From assembly GCF_001767295.1 (NCBI RefSeq), contig NZ_CP014944.1:2170001-2234000 (forward strand): a stretch of 64,000 nt of DNA, read 5' to 3'. This DNA is from Colwellia sp. PAMC 20917 (GTDB lineage: Bacteria; Pseudomonadota; Gammaproteobacteria; Enterobacterales; Alteromonadaceae). Positions 26,849 to 36,115 of the stretch are shown in pieces. The position numbers were made by a program, and so were the translations under genes. Position 1 is the first letter of the stretch. Every line of letters begins with the position of its first letter. The notes under the pieces are model-generated. The model was not told the DNA's origin. It saw only the letters and a program-made list of their open reading frames with translations, and did not search any database.

Positions 26849-28026
26849 CTGGATGTGCTCTCCCAAGTAGCAGATAGATTTTTATTTAAAAATTTTATGA
26901 ATCCCCTTAAAAGAGAGAAGTTCATTGATACAAAAAACGCTAAAAGCTGAAGAACTTTGAATATCAAGCCACTGCCTGATTTCATTCTCATCCCAACGAT
27001 AGCTGCACTATAAAAGATAACCTGTAGTAATAATAAATATCTATAAAATTCTTCATTAATCGCCAGTATGGCATTTAACGTTAAAATTATTACCATTAAA
27101 TGGGGTACAAACCAACGTAAAATTTTATGACTTACGTAGGAAAAAAATCTATATCCTTCCATAGGATTGAGCAGCCAGCCTAGTCGCATCATTGCTTGAT
27201 AATTTCCTGCACCAATCCTAATTCGTCGAGAAGACTCTTCGGCTAAGTCTGGTGCAATTTCTTCTATAGCTTTAGCTTCAGGAGCATAAATAACTGAATA
27301 ACCTTTCTGTGCAATATTCATTACGATACAAAAATCATCAATAATAGTATCTGTTGGTAAGGGAATATACATATCCGTTCTAATGGCATAAATAGCTCCA
27401 TTAGCACCTAACAAAGCATTTAACCTTGATTCATGGAATTTCAAAGCCTGCTCATATTTCCAATAAAGATTATCTTTGTTATCACCAGAAAATGGATCAA
27501 TCAAATGTAATTCACCACATACGGCACCAATTTTCTGACTTTCAAAATGAGTAACTAAATGTTCTAGGGCATCTTTATCAAACATGGTGTTGGCATCAGA
27601 AAAAACACATATCGGCGAGCTAACATTTGTCATTAATTCATTAAGAACATTAATTTTCCCTCGATTTTTATCAAAACAAAATATATCCAAATTTGGCTCA
27701 TCAAACTTACTTAAGATACTATTTGTATTGTCTGTACTACCATCTGAGCCAATAATGAACCTTAACTTATCTTTTGGATAGTTAAGATTTAGCAGGTTTA
27801 TGATGCGGTCTTCTATGCATTTCTCTTCGTTATAGGCCGCAATTATTACCGTTACTTCAGGGAGTTCAACGGATTTTGTCCTACGTTCTTTTTTAGATAA
27901 TACAAAAGAGGTATCTTTTACTATTTGGCGAAACCCACTTAATAACATCAAAATTAAAGGGTAAAATAGGTAGGTATAAAAAACTAAAAAGATTGAAAGC
28001 AATAGCAACGATTCAAGAAAGATCAT
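26845..28026 (-). CDS. membrane glycosyltransferase family 2
   Basis: A 393-residue protein with an N-terminal membrane helix (residues 4-30), a GT2 catalytic domain and three or four C-terminal helices (from about residue 290). The catalytic domain contains VTVIIAAYNEEKCIEDRI, IIGSDGSTDNT, CVFSDANTMFD (DxD-type) and a final RRIRIGAGNYQAM. The last corresponds to the Q/RxxRW-like region of processive GT2 enzymes such as hyaluronan and cellulose synthases, though the motif is imperfect. It may therefore move sugars while threading a chain, or simply be membrane bound. ATGA overlaps join it to the genes on both sides. Confidence 0.85.
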   Translation of the reverse strand: MIFLESLLLLSIFLVFYTYLFYPLILMLLSGFRQIVKDTSFVLSKKERRTKSVELPEVTVIIAAYNEEKCIEDRIINLLNLNYPKDKLRFIIGSDGSTDNTNSILSKFDEPNLDIFCFDKNRGKINVLNELMTNVSSPICVFSDANTMFDKDALEHLVTHFESQKIGAVCGELHLIDPFSGDNKDNLYWKYEQALKFHESRLNALLGANGAIYAIRTDMYIPLPTDTIIDDFCIVMNIAQKGYSVIYAPEAKAIEEIAPDLAEESSRRIRIGAGNYQAMMRLGWLLNPMEGYRFFSYVSHKILRWFVPHLMVIILTLNAILAINEEFYRYLLLLQVIFYSAAIVGMRMKSGSGLIFKVLQLLAFFVSMNFSLLRGFIKFLNKNLSATWESTSR

Positions 28027-28547
28027 CTTTCATTTAACCTCGCTATAGCAGGAATACCAAGAGCTGTACAATTATCAGGAATGTCTTTAACAACAACGGC
28101 ATTAGCACCAATTTTTACGTTATTGCCAACGGTAACATTCCCAATTATTTTTGCACCCGCCCCAATAAATACATTATCACCAAGTGAGGGGGATAAACCT
28201 TTTTCATCGCCAATAACAACACCACTTTCTATGGTGATATTTTTTCCTGCAATCACTTTTGAATTAATCACGACACCAATGGGATGCATTAAAGCAAGTC
28301 CACCAGCAAAATTAGCTTTGGTACCTATACTACAACCGTTATAAATACGATTGATGTGCTGAAATAGCAATGCAAATGGCGACAATACTTTTGTCCTTGC
28401 GCATGCGAAAGCTAACCTATGGATCACGTTCGCACTACTGCCATCCGTTAGCATAACTCTTATTAATGATATTTGAGCTCCATCTTCGATATAGATAGCG
28501 CGTTTACGAATGAAGTCGCTTTTAATTAAAGAGAAAAGTGTAGTCAC
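28023..28547 (-). CDS. serine acetyltransferase-like hexapeptide-repeat transferase
   Basis: A 174-residue protein with left-handed beta-helix hexapeptide repeats (IGTKANFAGGLALMHPIGVVI, cited only in part; VFIGAGAKIIGNVTVG; VKIGANAVVVKDIPDN) ending in ALGIPAIA. The build matches the short CysE-like enzymes used in polysaccharide loci rather than the full biosynthetic CysE, which is about 270 residues. It should O-acetylate a sugar or amino acid with acetyl-CoA. The only good start is GTG at 28547, preceded by GGATAC. Its stop overlaps the next start as ATGA. Confidence 0.82.
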   Translation of the reverse strand: MTTLFSLIKSDFIRKRAIYIEDGAQISLIRVMLTDGSSANVIHRLAFACARTKVLSPFALLFQHINRIYNGCSIGTKANFAGGLALMHPIGVVINSKVIAGKNITIESGVVIGDEKGLSPSLGDNVFIGAGAKIIGNVTVGNNVKIGANAVVVKDIPDNCTALGIPAIARLNER

Positions 28548-28589
28548 TGATTGTATCCAATATAAGTTTGGTCATAGCCCATAATAACG

Positions 28590-29993
28590 TTATCTTCCTT
28601 TACCAAACAAAACAATTTCAACGGTTCTAATTAAAATTAATAAGTCCAACATAAAGCTACGGTGCTTTATGTAATACAAGTCATATTTAAGCTTCTCTAA
28701 TGAATCTTCTTCTGTTGAACCATAAGGGTACTTTAATTGTGCCCAGCCTGTTAAGCCTGGCTTAACATTATGACGTTCGTTGTAGTAAGGTAAGTTTTTA
28801 ATAAGCTGCTGAACAAATTCAGGACGTTCTGGGCGCGGGCCAACAAAGCCCATATCTCCACGTATTACATTGAGTATTTGTGGTAGTTCGTCGACACGGT
28901 ATTTACGAATAAATTTACCAATACTCGTGGTGCGATCATCATTTTCAGAGGCCATTTGAGCACCATTTTTCTCCGCATCGATTCGCATACTTCTAAATTT
29001 ATAAATATTAAAAGCTTGTCCATCTAAGCCAACGCGCTCTTGCAGATAAAAAATAGGGGCTTTCATGCCTTCGTCGAATTTAATAAGAATGGCTGTTATT
29101 AGCATAACTGGCCAAGTAACTAGAGTTAAAGCAATAGCAATAGCCGCGTTAAAAACCCAATCTAAGGTATTGCGTAAATGGTTACCTGAAGCAAAACCAT
29201 TTGAATAGATCACCCAACTTGGATAAATAAGATTTACGGCAATTTGACCTGTTTCACGCTCGATAAAATCGAGAATTTCGGTAATTTCTACGCCCCGTAT
29301 TTTACAGGCAAAAAGTTCATCAACCGGTAAATTATCACGACGTTCATCACTAGCAACAACAATCTCATCGATACCATGCTCTAGTGCATAATTAACCAGA
29401 GAACCTTCTAATGCAATACGGTTTTCGTTGACTATGCCTGTATCGGTGTCACCTGGCATAATAACAAAGCCGTGCATGTAAAACCCTTGCCTGTCGACAT
29501 CTCGACGCATACGTTTTTCGATAATAGAGGCTCGATCACCGGCGCCAAGCACTAATACGACTCTTTTACTGAAACCAAAGAAGTCGACTTGCAGGGTAAA
29601 ATAACGAAAAGCACTATCGATGATAAGACTAAATAATGCAGCAATTGCAAGTAATTCAATTTTTAAGGCGTGTTGACCATATAAGGGATTAATTAAAGTG
29701 ACAATAAAGAAGCCAATCGCCACTGAAACAAGCAAACGCCTGACAATACCACGGTAATTTTCACGCAGCTTCGAGTTATATAAACCTAGAGATAATAACG
29801 ATAGTTGTACCATTAGGGCGAAAACAACCGCGCAAATAGCCAATAAATTAGTCGGTATATTTTGATGTTCGACAAATAAAAACAAGCTATTTAAATAGAC
29901 AGTCAATAATAATGAACCAGCAAAAAAAATCAGTTCAATAATAACTAAAGATTTACTACCCGAAGATAGATCTCGAAACTTTGGGCTAGACAT
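28590..29993 (-). CDS. initiating sugar-phosphate transferase, XrtA/PEP-CTERM type (EpsB_2)
   Basis: A 467-residue polyprenyl-phosphate sugar-1-phosphate transferase, which attaches the first sugar of the repeat to undecaprenyl phosphate. Four hydrophobic helices fill residues 15-125, a CoA-binding-like Rossmann domain follows (VVLVLGAGDRASIIEKR), then a fifth helix near 285, and the catalytic bacterial sugar transferase domain with FYLQERVGLDGQAFNIYKFRSM (cited in part), DELPQILNV, GFVGPRPERPEF and GLTGWAQ. The order and length match TIGR03013, the form tied to exosortase A loci. It is first in the minus-strand block and divergent from the export operon at 30207. Confidence 0.9.
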   Translation of the reverse strand: MSSPKFRDLSSGSKSLVIIELIFFAGSLLLTVYLNSLFLFVEHQNIPTNLLAICAVVFALMVQLSLLSLGLYNSKLRENYRGIVRRLLVSVAIGFFIVTLINPLYGQHALKIELLAIAALFSLIIDSAFRYFTLQVDFFGFSKRVVLVLGAGDRASIIEKRMRRDVDRQGFYMHGFVIMPGDTDTGIVNENRIALEGSLVNYALEHGIDEIVVASDERRDNLPVDELFACKIRGVEITEILDFIERETGQIAVNLIYPSWVIYSNGFASGNHLRNTLDWVFNAAIAIALTLVTWPVMLITAILIKFDEGMKAPIFYLQERVGLDGQAFNIYKFRSMRIDAEKNGAQMASENDDRTTSIGKFIRKYRVDELPQILNVIRGDMGFVGPRPERPEFVQQLIKNLPYYNERHNVKPGLTGWAQLKYPYGSTEEDSLEKLKYDLYYIKHRSFMLDLLILIRTVEIVLFGKGR

Positions 29994-30206
29994 ATGAATT
30001 AATTATTCCCTTTACTATGAACAGATTCAACTTGCTCATTTATGATTTTTAGTGACAAACACTTAAAACAGAAGCGTGTAAGATAGTAGCAATAATCACA
30101 AGTTTTTTACACCTATTAAATGTTGTGCAACCTTTGTAAAAATCACATACAATCAGATAGCTTAGTATCAATTTGATAAATTCGAAGTATAAAGAAGGTT
30201 ATAACC
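29994..30206. promoter_or_regulatory. divergent promoter region between initiating transferase and export operon
   Basis: This 213-base AT-rich region separates the divergent starts at 29993 and 30207. It must contain the promoters of the minus-strand biosynthesis block and of the plus-strand export operon. A GAAGG at about 30195 serves as Shine-Dalgarno for the export gene. I saw no sigma-54 consensus. Confidence 0.35.
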
Positions 30207-30842
30207 ATGGAAAAGAATATGCTCGGCCAACTAAAAACGGCAATACTACTAACTATAGCTTACGTTATTTCAGGTTGTAGTACCTTAACCTTACCACCAG
30301 CAACCATACACCAATCGAATACGGTTGATGTTAGCTCTTATAAATATTTAATTGGTGCCGGTGATGTTGTTAATATATTCGTATGGCGTAATCCTGAAGT
30401 GTCAGGCACATTTGTTGTGCGTCCAGACGGAATGATAACCACTTCTTTAGTTGAAGATATACCTGTATCAGGCAAAACACCTACCGAACTCGCTCGAACT
30501 ATTGAAGAAATTCTAGCAACTTACTTGAGAGAGCCCGTAGTTACCGTAACCGTAAATAATTTTGTTGGCCCATTTAGTGAGCAAATACGTGTTATTGGTG
30601 AAGCTGCAGAACCTAAGTCAATCAATTATATTCAGCAAATGACGTTACTCGACGTAATGATTAGGGTCGGTGGTTTAACAGAATTTGCTGATGGTAATGA
30701 TGCTATTTTAGTAAGAGTGGAAAATGGCCAGCAAAAACAATATGAAATTTATATTGAAGACTTAATTAAGAATGGTGAGATAGCGGCTAACGTTGACGTT
30801 TTACCAGGTGATATAATTGTTATCCCTGAAACTTGGTTTTAG
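30207..30842 (+). CDS. polysaccharide export lipoprotein, XrtA-associated (Wza-like)
   Basis: A 211-residue lipoprotein (lipobox VISGC, Cys24). The Poly_export domain starts at YLIGAGDVVNIFVWRNPEVSG (cited in short blocks: GAGDVVNIFVW, RPDGMIT), and a SLBB-like segment IRVIGEAAEPKSINY follows, ending LPGDIIVIPE. It is shorter than Wza (about 380 residues) and lacks the C-terminal amphipathic helix that forms the outer membrane pore, as in the XrtA-type exporters (TIGR03027). It should form the periplasmic/outer membrane export channel with the beta-barrel protein at 33337. The start with GAAGG upstream is used; another ATG lies four codons on. Confidence 0.9.
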   Translation: MEKNMLGQLKTAILLTIAYVISGCSTLTLPPATIHQSNTVDVSSYKYLIGAGDVVNIFVWRNPEVSGTFVVRPDGMITTSLVEDIPVSGKTPTELARTIEEILATYLREPVVTVTVNNFVGPFSEQIRVIGEAAEPKSINYIQQMTLLDVMIRVGGLTEFADGNDAILVRVENGQQKQYEIYIEDLIKNGEIAANVDVLPGDIIVIPETWF

Positions 30843-30903
30843 TTTTAGTTAAATAAGAAAACAATCGCCTATTTTATTAATTGCCTGTATTTAGAGGTCA
30901 GGA

Positions 30904-32502
30904 ATGCAAGAAATACTTGAACAAATTTTAGATTATTTAAAAGGTATGTGGATAAAACGCCGCTATCTTATGATTGCTACTTGGCTTATTTGCCCTTTAG
31001 GTTGGTTTGGCGTTTCACAGCTACAAGATAGTTATGAATCAGAAGCGCGGGTATTTGCCGATACTCAATCTATTTTAGGCCCTTTGTTAAAAGGAATGAC
31101 GGTTGAGTCGAATCCTGATGAACAAATCGGCTTAATGGTAAAAACATTGCTCAATCGCCCAAATTTAGAGCGTATTGCTCGGATGACCGATCTAGATGTT
31201 CAAGCGAATACCCCGCAAGAATTTAATAACTTAATTGAACGATTAACGAATGGTATTTCAATTAACAAGACTGGCGGCAGAAGACAAAACATTTTCAATA
31301 TCACCTTCTCTGATAAAGACCCCGTAATGGCACGCGATGTTGTGCAAGCGGTTATTACGGTGTTTATTGAAACGACTCGAGGTGAGAATCGTCGGGATTC
31401 TGACTCTGCACAAAAATTTCTTGATAGCCAAATTAATGAATACGAAAATCGCTTATTAAAAGACGAAGCAAGGCTAACTAATTTTAAACAGAAATACAGT
31501 GACGTACTGCCTAACCAGTACGGTGGTTATTACCAAAAGCTTAATAACTCAAAAGAACAATTAAAAACTATTGAACTGATTTTGCTAGAAACAAAAACAC
31601 AATTAGCTGGCTCAAAAGCTAAATTGACGCAATCTTCAACGTCAGAATCTAATCAGCAAAATAATATTGTTGATTCGAATAGCATAAAAACTACTTTTGA
31701 TGACCGTATTGCTGAGTTAGAAGGACAATTAGATTCACTACAACTTAGATATACCGAGCAGCATCCTGATGTGAAAGAAGTTCAACGTCGACTTGATCAT
31801 TTATCAAAGCAAAGAGATGATGAAATTGAACAGTACCTAACAAGCAGTAATGAAGCAGGTAATGACTACACGCCAATAAGTCAGAACCCAGTAATTCAAG
31901 ATATTCAAATTCAAGTGAATCAACTTGAAGGACAAGTTGCTTCGATGGAAGTAAGAGCTAATAATTACAGAAATACTGTTAGAGATCTTGAAAACAAAAT
32001 TCATACATTACCTGAAATTGAAGCAGAACTAGTGGCACTTAATCGCGGCTACGATATTACTAAAAAACAATATGAAGACTTGCTTGAACGTAAAGAGAAA
32101 GCACAAATAGGTCAGTCTGCTAACGAAACGACCAGTAAAATAAATTTCAAAGTAATTGATCCTCCTCGTGCACCTTTAAAACCTGCAGGTCCTAAAAGGT
32201 ATCTATTTTATGTAATTGTTACCTTTTTAGGGGTAGGTGTTGGATTGGGACTTTCCTTTTTATTCAGTCAAATTAACCCTGTTGTAACTTCGAGCAGCCA
32301 AGTCGCTCGGGCAACGGGCATCCCTATTTTTGGTATTGTTTCGGCTACTGAAAACATAGGTCTACAACGTAAAGATAAACGTAAAACGATACTGTTTTTG
32401 GTCTCTAACAGCTTATTAATTTTAATATTATGCTTTTTTATCGCTTATTCGTTATTTCCGGATGCAATACAAGCACCAATACATAGGATTTTTAATTTAT
32501 GA
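30904..32502 (+). CDS. polysaccharide chain-length determinant, XrtA-associated (Wzz-like)
   Basis: A 532-residue inner membrane protein. A Wzz domain lies at the N-terminus with a first helix near residues 20-40. A long periplasmic coiled coil (about 160-400) has several heptad stretches, such as LDSQINEYENRLLKDEARL and NYRNTVRDLENKIHTL. The second helix with the proline-rich PPRAPLKPAGPKRYLFY lead is near 415-455, and an extra C-terminal helix lies near 498-518. This fits TIGR03007, the XrtA-type chain-length protein, which lacks a fused kinase. It sets polymer length together with the kinase encoded next, whose start overlaps this stop as ATGA. Confidence 0.9.
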   Translation: MQEILEQILDYLKGMWIKRRYLMIATWLICPLGWFGVSQLQDSYESEARVFADTQSILGPLLKGMTVESNPDEQIGLMVKTLLNRPNLERIARMTDLDVQANTPQEFNNLIERLTNGISINKTGGRRQNIFNITFSDKDPVMARDVVQAVITVFIETTRGENRRDSDSAQKFLDSQINEYENRLLKDEARLTNFKQKYSDVLPNQYGGYYQKLNNSKEQLKTIELILLETKTQLAGSKAKLTQSSTSESNQQNNIVDSNSIKTTFDDRIAELEGQLDSLQLRYTEQHPDVKEVQRRLDHLSKQRDDEIEQYLTSSNEAGNDYTPISQNPVIQDIQIQVNQLEGQVASMEVRANNYRNTVRDLENKIHTLPEIEAELVALNRGYDITKKQYEDLLERKEKAQIGQSANETTSKINFKVIDPPRAPLKPAGPKRYLFYVIVTFLGVGVGLGLSFLFSQINPVVTSSSQVARATGIPIFGIVSATENIGLQRKDKRKTILFLVSNSLLILILCFFIAYSLFPDAIQAPIHRIFNL

Positions 32503-33371
32503 GTACCATAGAAAAAGCACTCGCTAAACAAAAGATGGCTCAACAAGATAAAACACCGGTTGTTACTGAAAATGTAACGATTGATAAACCAACTAAAGCC
32601 GTTGAAAGCTCGACAGCTTCAGTAGATTATGAAAATAATGATGTTTTAGTGCTTAATAAAAATGATCTTGAAAGTCGTGGTTTCTTAATCGATAACGGTA
32701 CCAGAAAAAGTATTAAAGATGAGTTTCGTCAAATTAAACGTAAGCTCTTAAACAATGCCTTTGGCTCAGGCTCTAAAACACTTAAAAACAGTAATTTGGT
32801 TATGATAAGTAGCTCTAAGCCGAATGAAGGCAAAACTTTTATTTCAATTAACTTAGCGCTAAGTATTGCTTTAGAACAAGATAAAACAGTGTTATTAATT
32901 GACGCCGATGTTTTGCGCCCAAGCATAAATCGAGAATTAGGCTTTAAGCAAGTCCCTGGCTTGATTGAATACTTACTGGGTGAGAAGCACGATATTTCTG
33001 AAATAATGTACAGTACCAATATTGATAAGCTTAAAATAATACCTGCAGGTGAACCTCATCATCTTTCTAATGAATTACTCGCCAGTGACCGTATGGAGTC
33101 TTTAGCTAAAGAACTTGCAGAGCGCTACCCTGACCGTATTGTAATATTTGACTGTCCACCGTTAATTGGCGTTACAGAAACCATGGTCTTAGCCAACTTA
33201 ATGGGCCAAGCGCTGGTCGTAGTTGAAGAATCAAAAACGCTCTTAGCAGATATTGAAAAAGCGACAGAAAACCTCAACGAAGATTTAGCACTGGGTTTAG
33301 TGCTAAACAAAGCAATCAGATCTCACAAGGATATGTATGGCTATTATGGTTATGGATACGGCACTAAATAA
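32499..33371 (+). CDS. tyrosine autokinase, XrtA-associated (BY-kinase)
   Basis: A 290-residue cytoplasmic ATPase/kinase. Walker A is SSKPNEGKT (residues 105-113), Walker A' is LLIDADVLRPS (about 132-142), and Walker B is VIFDCPP. The C-terminus ends in a tyrosine cluster, DMYGYYGYGYGTK, the autophosphorylation tail of bacterial tyrosine kinases. It works with the chain-length protein to control polymerisation and export. Its last 35 bases overlap the start of the next gene, so the tyrosine codons also form the other gene's ribosome-binding region. Family TIGR03018. Confidence 0.9.
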   Translation: MSTIEKALAKQKMAQQDKTPVVTENVTIDKPTKAVESSTASVDYENNDVLVLNKNDLESRGFLIDNGTRKSIKDEFRQIKRKLLNNAFGSGSKTLKNSNLVMISSSKPNEGKTFISINLALSIALEQDKTVLLIDADVLRPSINRELGFKQVPGLIEYLLGEKHDISEIMYSTNIDKLKIIPAGEPHHLSNELLASDRMESLAKELAERYPDRIVIFDCPPLIGVTETMVLANLMGQALVVVEESKTLLADIEKATENLNEDLALGLVLNKAIRSHKDMYGYYGYGYGTK

Positions 33372-34935
33372 GACAGTATTAGCTGCAGGAATCTTTGCCA
33401 TTTTATCTGCAAATACTTTCGCAGGAGAATGGCAATTTACACCACAGTTGATTATTGATGAAACCTATACTGATAATGTTAATTTATCTGTTAACGACAC
33501 GACAGCAAGTTTAGTTAGTCAAACAGGTGTTGAATTAAGTACACTGTTTTCATCAAAAAAATTAGATTTTACCTTTGATGCAAAAAGTCTTTATGCAATG
33601 TACAGCCATGACCATGATACCGATAATGACTATCATACATTGGATAGTTCTTTTCGCTTAAAGTTAGGTCCTAAAGGGCTTGCTTTAATCGGTAGTGCTG
33701 CAATATCAAACCAAGCACGTAATAATTCCAGTAATGCGCTTGCCGATATTGTTTCTGGTGACACCATTAGAGTTGAAAATTATTCGGGTGGTTTTCAGTA
33801 CACGATTAATAATAGTGATTTTATTGTTGGTTCGGGTATTCAATACCAAACGACTAAATCACAAGACGGTATAGGTGAACGAGAAGGCTATGCGGTACAG
33901 TTTTTGAGTGAAAATGGCTCTGCTGCTCGAAATGTATATTGGGATGCGTCATCTGAATATTCTGATGCGACTAATCAAGGCAGAGACGGACAGTTATTTA
34001 AAGGCGAAGTTAAAATCGGTTTAATTACGGGTTATAAAATAACACCGTTTATACGATATTATGATGAGACTAATGAAGGTGACCTTGTTGATAATAGTTC
34101 ATCACTTGAGTCAGACTCTTATGGCGGCGGCTTACGCTGGTTAATAAGCCCTAGGCTCCTATTAGACCTATCTTATAACACACCTACTGGTACTCAACTA
34201 GACCTCGATGGTGAAGAACAACAAGACTATACTGCGGCCACAATTCGCTGGGAGCCTAGTCAAAGAACGACCTTAATAATTGATTACGGCCAACGCTTTT
34301 ACGGAGAAAGTTATGGATTTGATTTTGTACATAAAAACAAACGCTTAACGAATACCATTACTTATGTTGAAGAGGTTAAAGCATTTACCCGTAATAATTA
34401 TGAAAGTGTTGCCTTAGGTAGCTTTTGGTGTCCACAAGGTGACATAGCTGACTCTTCAACTTGTTTTGTCAATAATAATGATAATATCAATTTTGATAAT
34501 TATCAGCTAGTCAGCTTAAATGATTTTGTTTTAGTGGAAGATTTGGGCCTTTCATTAAACAAAGAGTTACAGTGGTCTTCAGTATTAGCACTACCACGAA
34601 CCACTTTCAGCGTTAAGCTATCAAAATTGACCCGTGAGAATTTAAATACCCGAACCGAAGATGAAAATAAAAGGGCATCGTTTGCTATTAAACGCAAAGT
34701 TAGTGGTAAATCCAATATAAATCTCATGCTTGAATATACTGACACCCACTTTTTAGTTGCACAAGAAAATGGCCGTCAAGACCGCTACCGACGTTATAGT
34801 CTTGAGTATGACAAATCCTTAAATAGTAAACTGACCGTTAAATTAGGCGTAAGCCATCTTAACCGCAGTTCTACTACACAATCATTCAATTATGAGGAAG
34901 ACAGAATCACCCTCAAATTCAGTAAAGGTTTTTAG
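33337..34935 (+). CDS. XrtA-associated outer membrane beta-barrel protein
   Basis: A 532-residue protein with a signal peptide ending near NTFAG. The rest is a long series of amphipathic beta strands with aromatic ends, ending LKFSKGF, where a terminal aromatic residue fits an outer membrane barrel. The family is TIGR03016, found only with XrtA polysaccharide loci and likely to be the outer membrane partner of the export lipoprotein. I keep the ATG at 33337 because AAGGA lies 6 bases ahead, although the start at 33352 (MDTALNKTV) would give a neater signal peptide. The 5' end overlaps the kinase gene by 35 bases. Confidence 0.85.
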   Translation: MAIMVMDTALNKTVLAAGIFAILSANTFAGEWQFTPQLIIDETYTDNVNLSVNDTTASLVSQTGVELSTLFSSKKLDFTFDAKSLYAMYSHDHDTDNDYHTLDSSFRLKLGPKGLALIGSAAISNQARNNSSNALADIVSGDTIRVENYSGGFQYTINNSDFIVGSGIQYQTTKSQDGIGEREGYAVQFLSENGSAARNVYWDASSEYSDATNQGRDGQLFKGEVKIGLITGYKITPFIRYYDETNEGDLVDNSSSLESDSYGGGLRWLISPRLLLDLSYNTPTGTQLDLDGEEQQDYTAATIRWEPSQRTTLIIDYGQRFYGESYGFDFVHKNKRLTNTITYVEEVKAFTRNNYESVALGSFWCPQGDIADSSTCFVNNNDNINFDNYQLVSLNDFVLVEDLGLSLNKELQWSSVLALPRTTFSVKLSKLTRENLNTRTEDENKRASFAIKRKVSGKSNINLMLEYTDTHFLVAQENGRQDRYRRYSLEYDKSLNSKLTVKLGVSHLNRSSTTQSFNYEEDRITLKFSKGF

Positions 34936-34939
34936 CAGT

Positions 34940-36058
34940 ATGTACGAAAATTATTATGGTTTTAAAGAGCGTCCTTTTCAGTTAAGTCCCGACCCACGTT
35001 TCTTTTTCGCGTCAAGCAACCACCAAAGAGCAATGTCTTATTTACAATATGGTTTAGACCAAGGTGAAGGTTTTATCGTGGTTACTGGGCCTATAGGCAC
35101 GGGTAAAACAACAATAGCGCGTAACCTATTAAATAATATTGCTGACGATTCAATTGTTGCCGCTCAACTTGTCACGACTAAGCTCGACCCACAAGAATTA
35201 CTTGAGCTTGTCGCTTTTGAATTTAAGATCTCGGTTAAAGGTAAGAGCAAAGCTGAGTTACTACAGTCAATTGAACAGTTTCTTATTGATTTGAATCGCC
35301 AAGGTAAGCGCGCTTTGTTGATTGTTGACGAAGCACAAAATTTACCAATAGAAACCGTTGAAGAACTCCGCATGTTATCTAATTTTCAACTGGATAATAA
35401 GCCGTTGATACAAAGTTTTCTTCTCGGACAAGAGGAACTTAAAGATATTATTCAAGCCCCTAATATGGAGCAATTTCGTCAACGTATTATCGCCTCTGCG
35501 CATTTAAAGCCACTGACTAGTGACGAAGTTAAAGAATACATTAATCATAGATTGCAGCAAGCAGGTTGTATTAAAGAGGCACTCTTCTCAGATGAAGGCT
35601 TTAATGTTATTCATGAAAAAACGTTAGGCGTTCCAAGAAAAATCAATATTTTTGTTGACCGTTTATTATTGTTTGGGTTTTTAGAAGAGCTCACTTGTAT
35701 TGATGTTGACGCAATTAACGAAGTCGCGTTAGAGATGCAAGTAGAGTTAACCGGTTCACTTCATAAAGTACAATTAGCCAGTAATGAACCTAGCCAGGCA
35801 AGCGCACAGCTCATCGTGAATTCAACTGAGAATGTTGAAAACATGAAAGAAATATTAAGAGAAGTAGAAGAGATATTAGAGTCGTCGATTAAGCAGAAAA
35901 TTAAAATGGCTCGTTATGTAGATAAACTCCTTAAGCAGAAGAGTCGTTTATATGCTGAAAGTAATATCGATGAAAGTATTGAAGCTAACTCAGAGCTAAC
36001 GGCTGATACAATTGCCGATTCTGATTCTGAACGAAGTAGTGAAAACGATAAGAGTTAA
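34940..36058 (+). CDS. XrtA-associated ATPase (ExeA/GspA-like AAA)
   Basis: The frame is open from 34892, but the standard family start is MYENYYGFKERPF at 34940, five bases after the upstream stop, giving 372 residues. Walker A is GPIGTGKTT (50-58), Walker B is LLIVDEAQN (about 127-135), and sensor regions include FRQRIIASAHLKPL. The C-terminal tail (from about 300) is acidic and serine rich with no known domain. TIGR03015 proteins of this kind accompany XrtA loci; a role in powering assembly or export of the polymer is inferred. It ends the plus-strand export operon. Confidence 0.88.
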   Translation: MYENYYGFKERPFQLSPDPRFFFASSNHQRAMSYLQYGLDQGEGFIVVTGPIGTGKTTIARNLLNNIADDSIVAAQLVTTKLDPQELLELVAFEFKISVKGKSKAELLQSIEQFLIDLNRQGKRALLIVDEAQNLPIETVEELRMLSNFQLDNKPLIQSFLLGQEELKDIIQAPNMEQFRQRIIASAHLKPLTSDEVKEYINHRLQQAGCIKEALFSDEGFNVIHEKTLGVPRKINIFVDRLLLFGFLEELTCIDVDAINEVALEMQVELTGSLHKVQLASNEPSQASAQLIVNSTENVENMKEILREVEEILESSIKQKIKMARYVDKLLKQKSRLYAESNIDESIEANSELTADTIADSDSERSSENDKS

Positions 36059-36072
36059 CATCCTTATTTAAT

Positions 36073-36101
36073 GGAGAAGATTTTATAACAAAACCTTCTC
36101 C
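36073..36101. terminator. hairpin between convergent ATPase and prsR genes
   Basis: GGAGAAG pairs with CTTCTCC, and after a mismatch TTTT pairs with AAAA around an ATAAC loop. It lies between the two convergent genes (stops at 36058 and 36116), as a bidirectional terminator would. The downstream T tract is weak on both sides. Confidence 0.5.
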
Positions 36102-36115
36102 GTATTTCAAATCAT

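Noticed and set aside
3652-36058. A PEP-CTERM substrate gene within the exosortase locus
   Set aside because: I looked for a C-terminal VPEP, a hydrophobic helix and a basic end in each protein of the window and found none; the beta-helix protein ends IGAIH and has no such tail.
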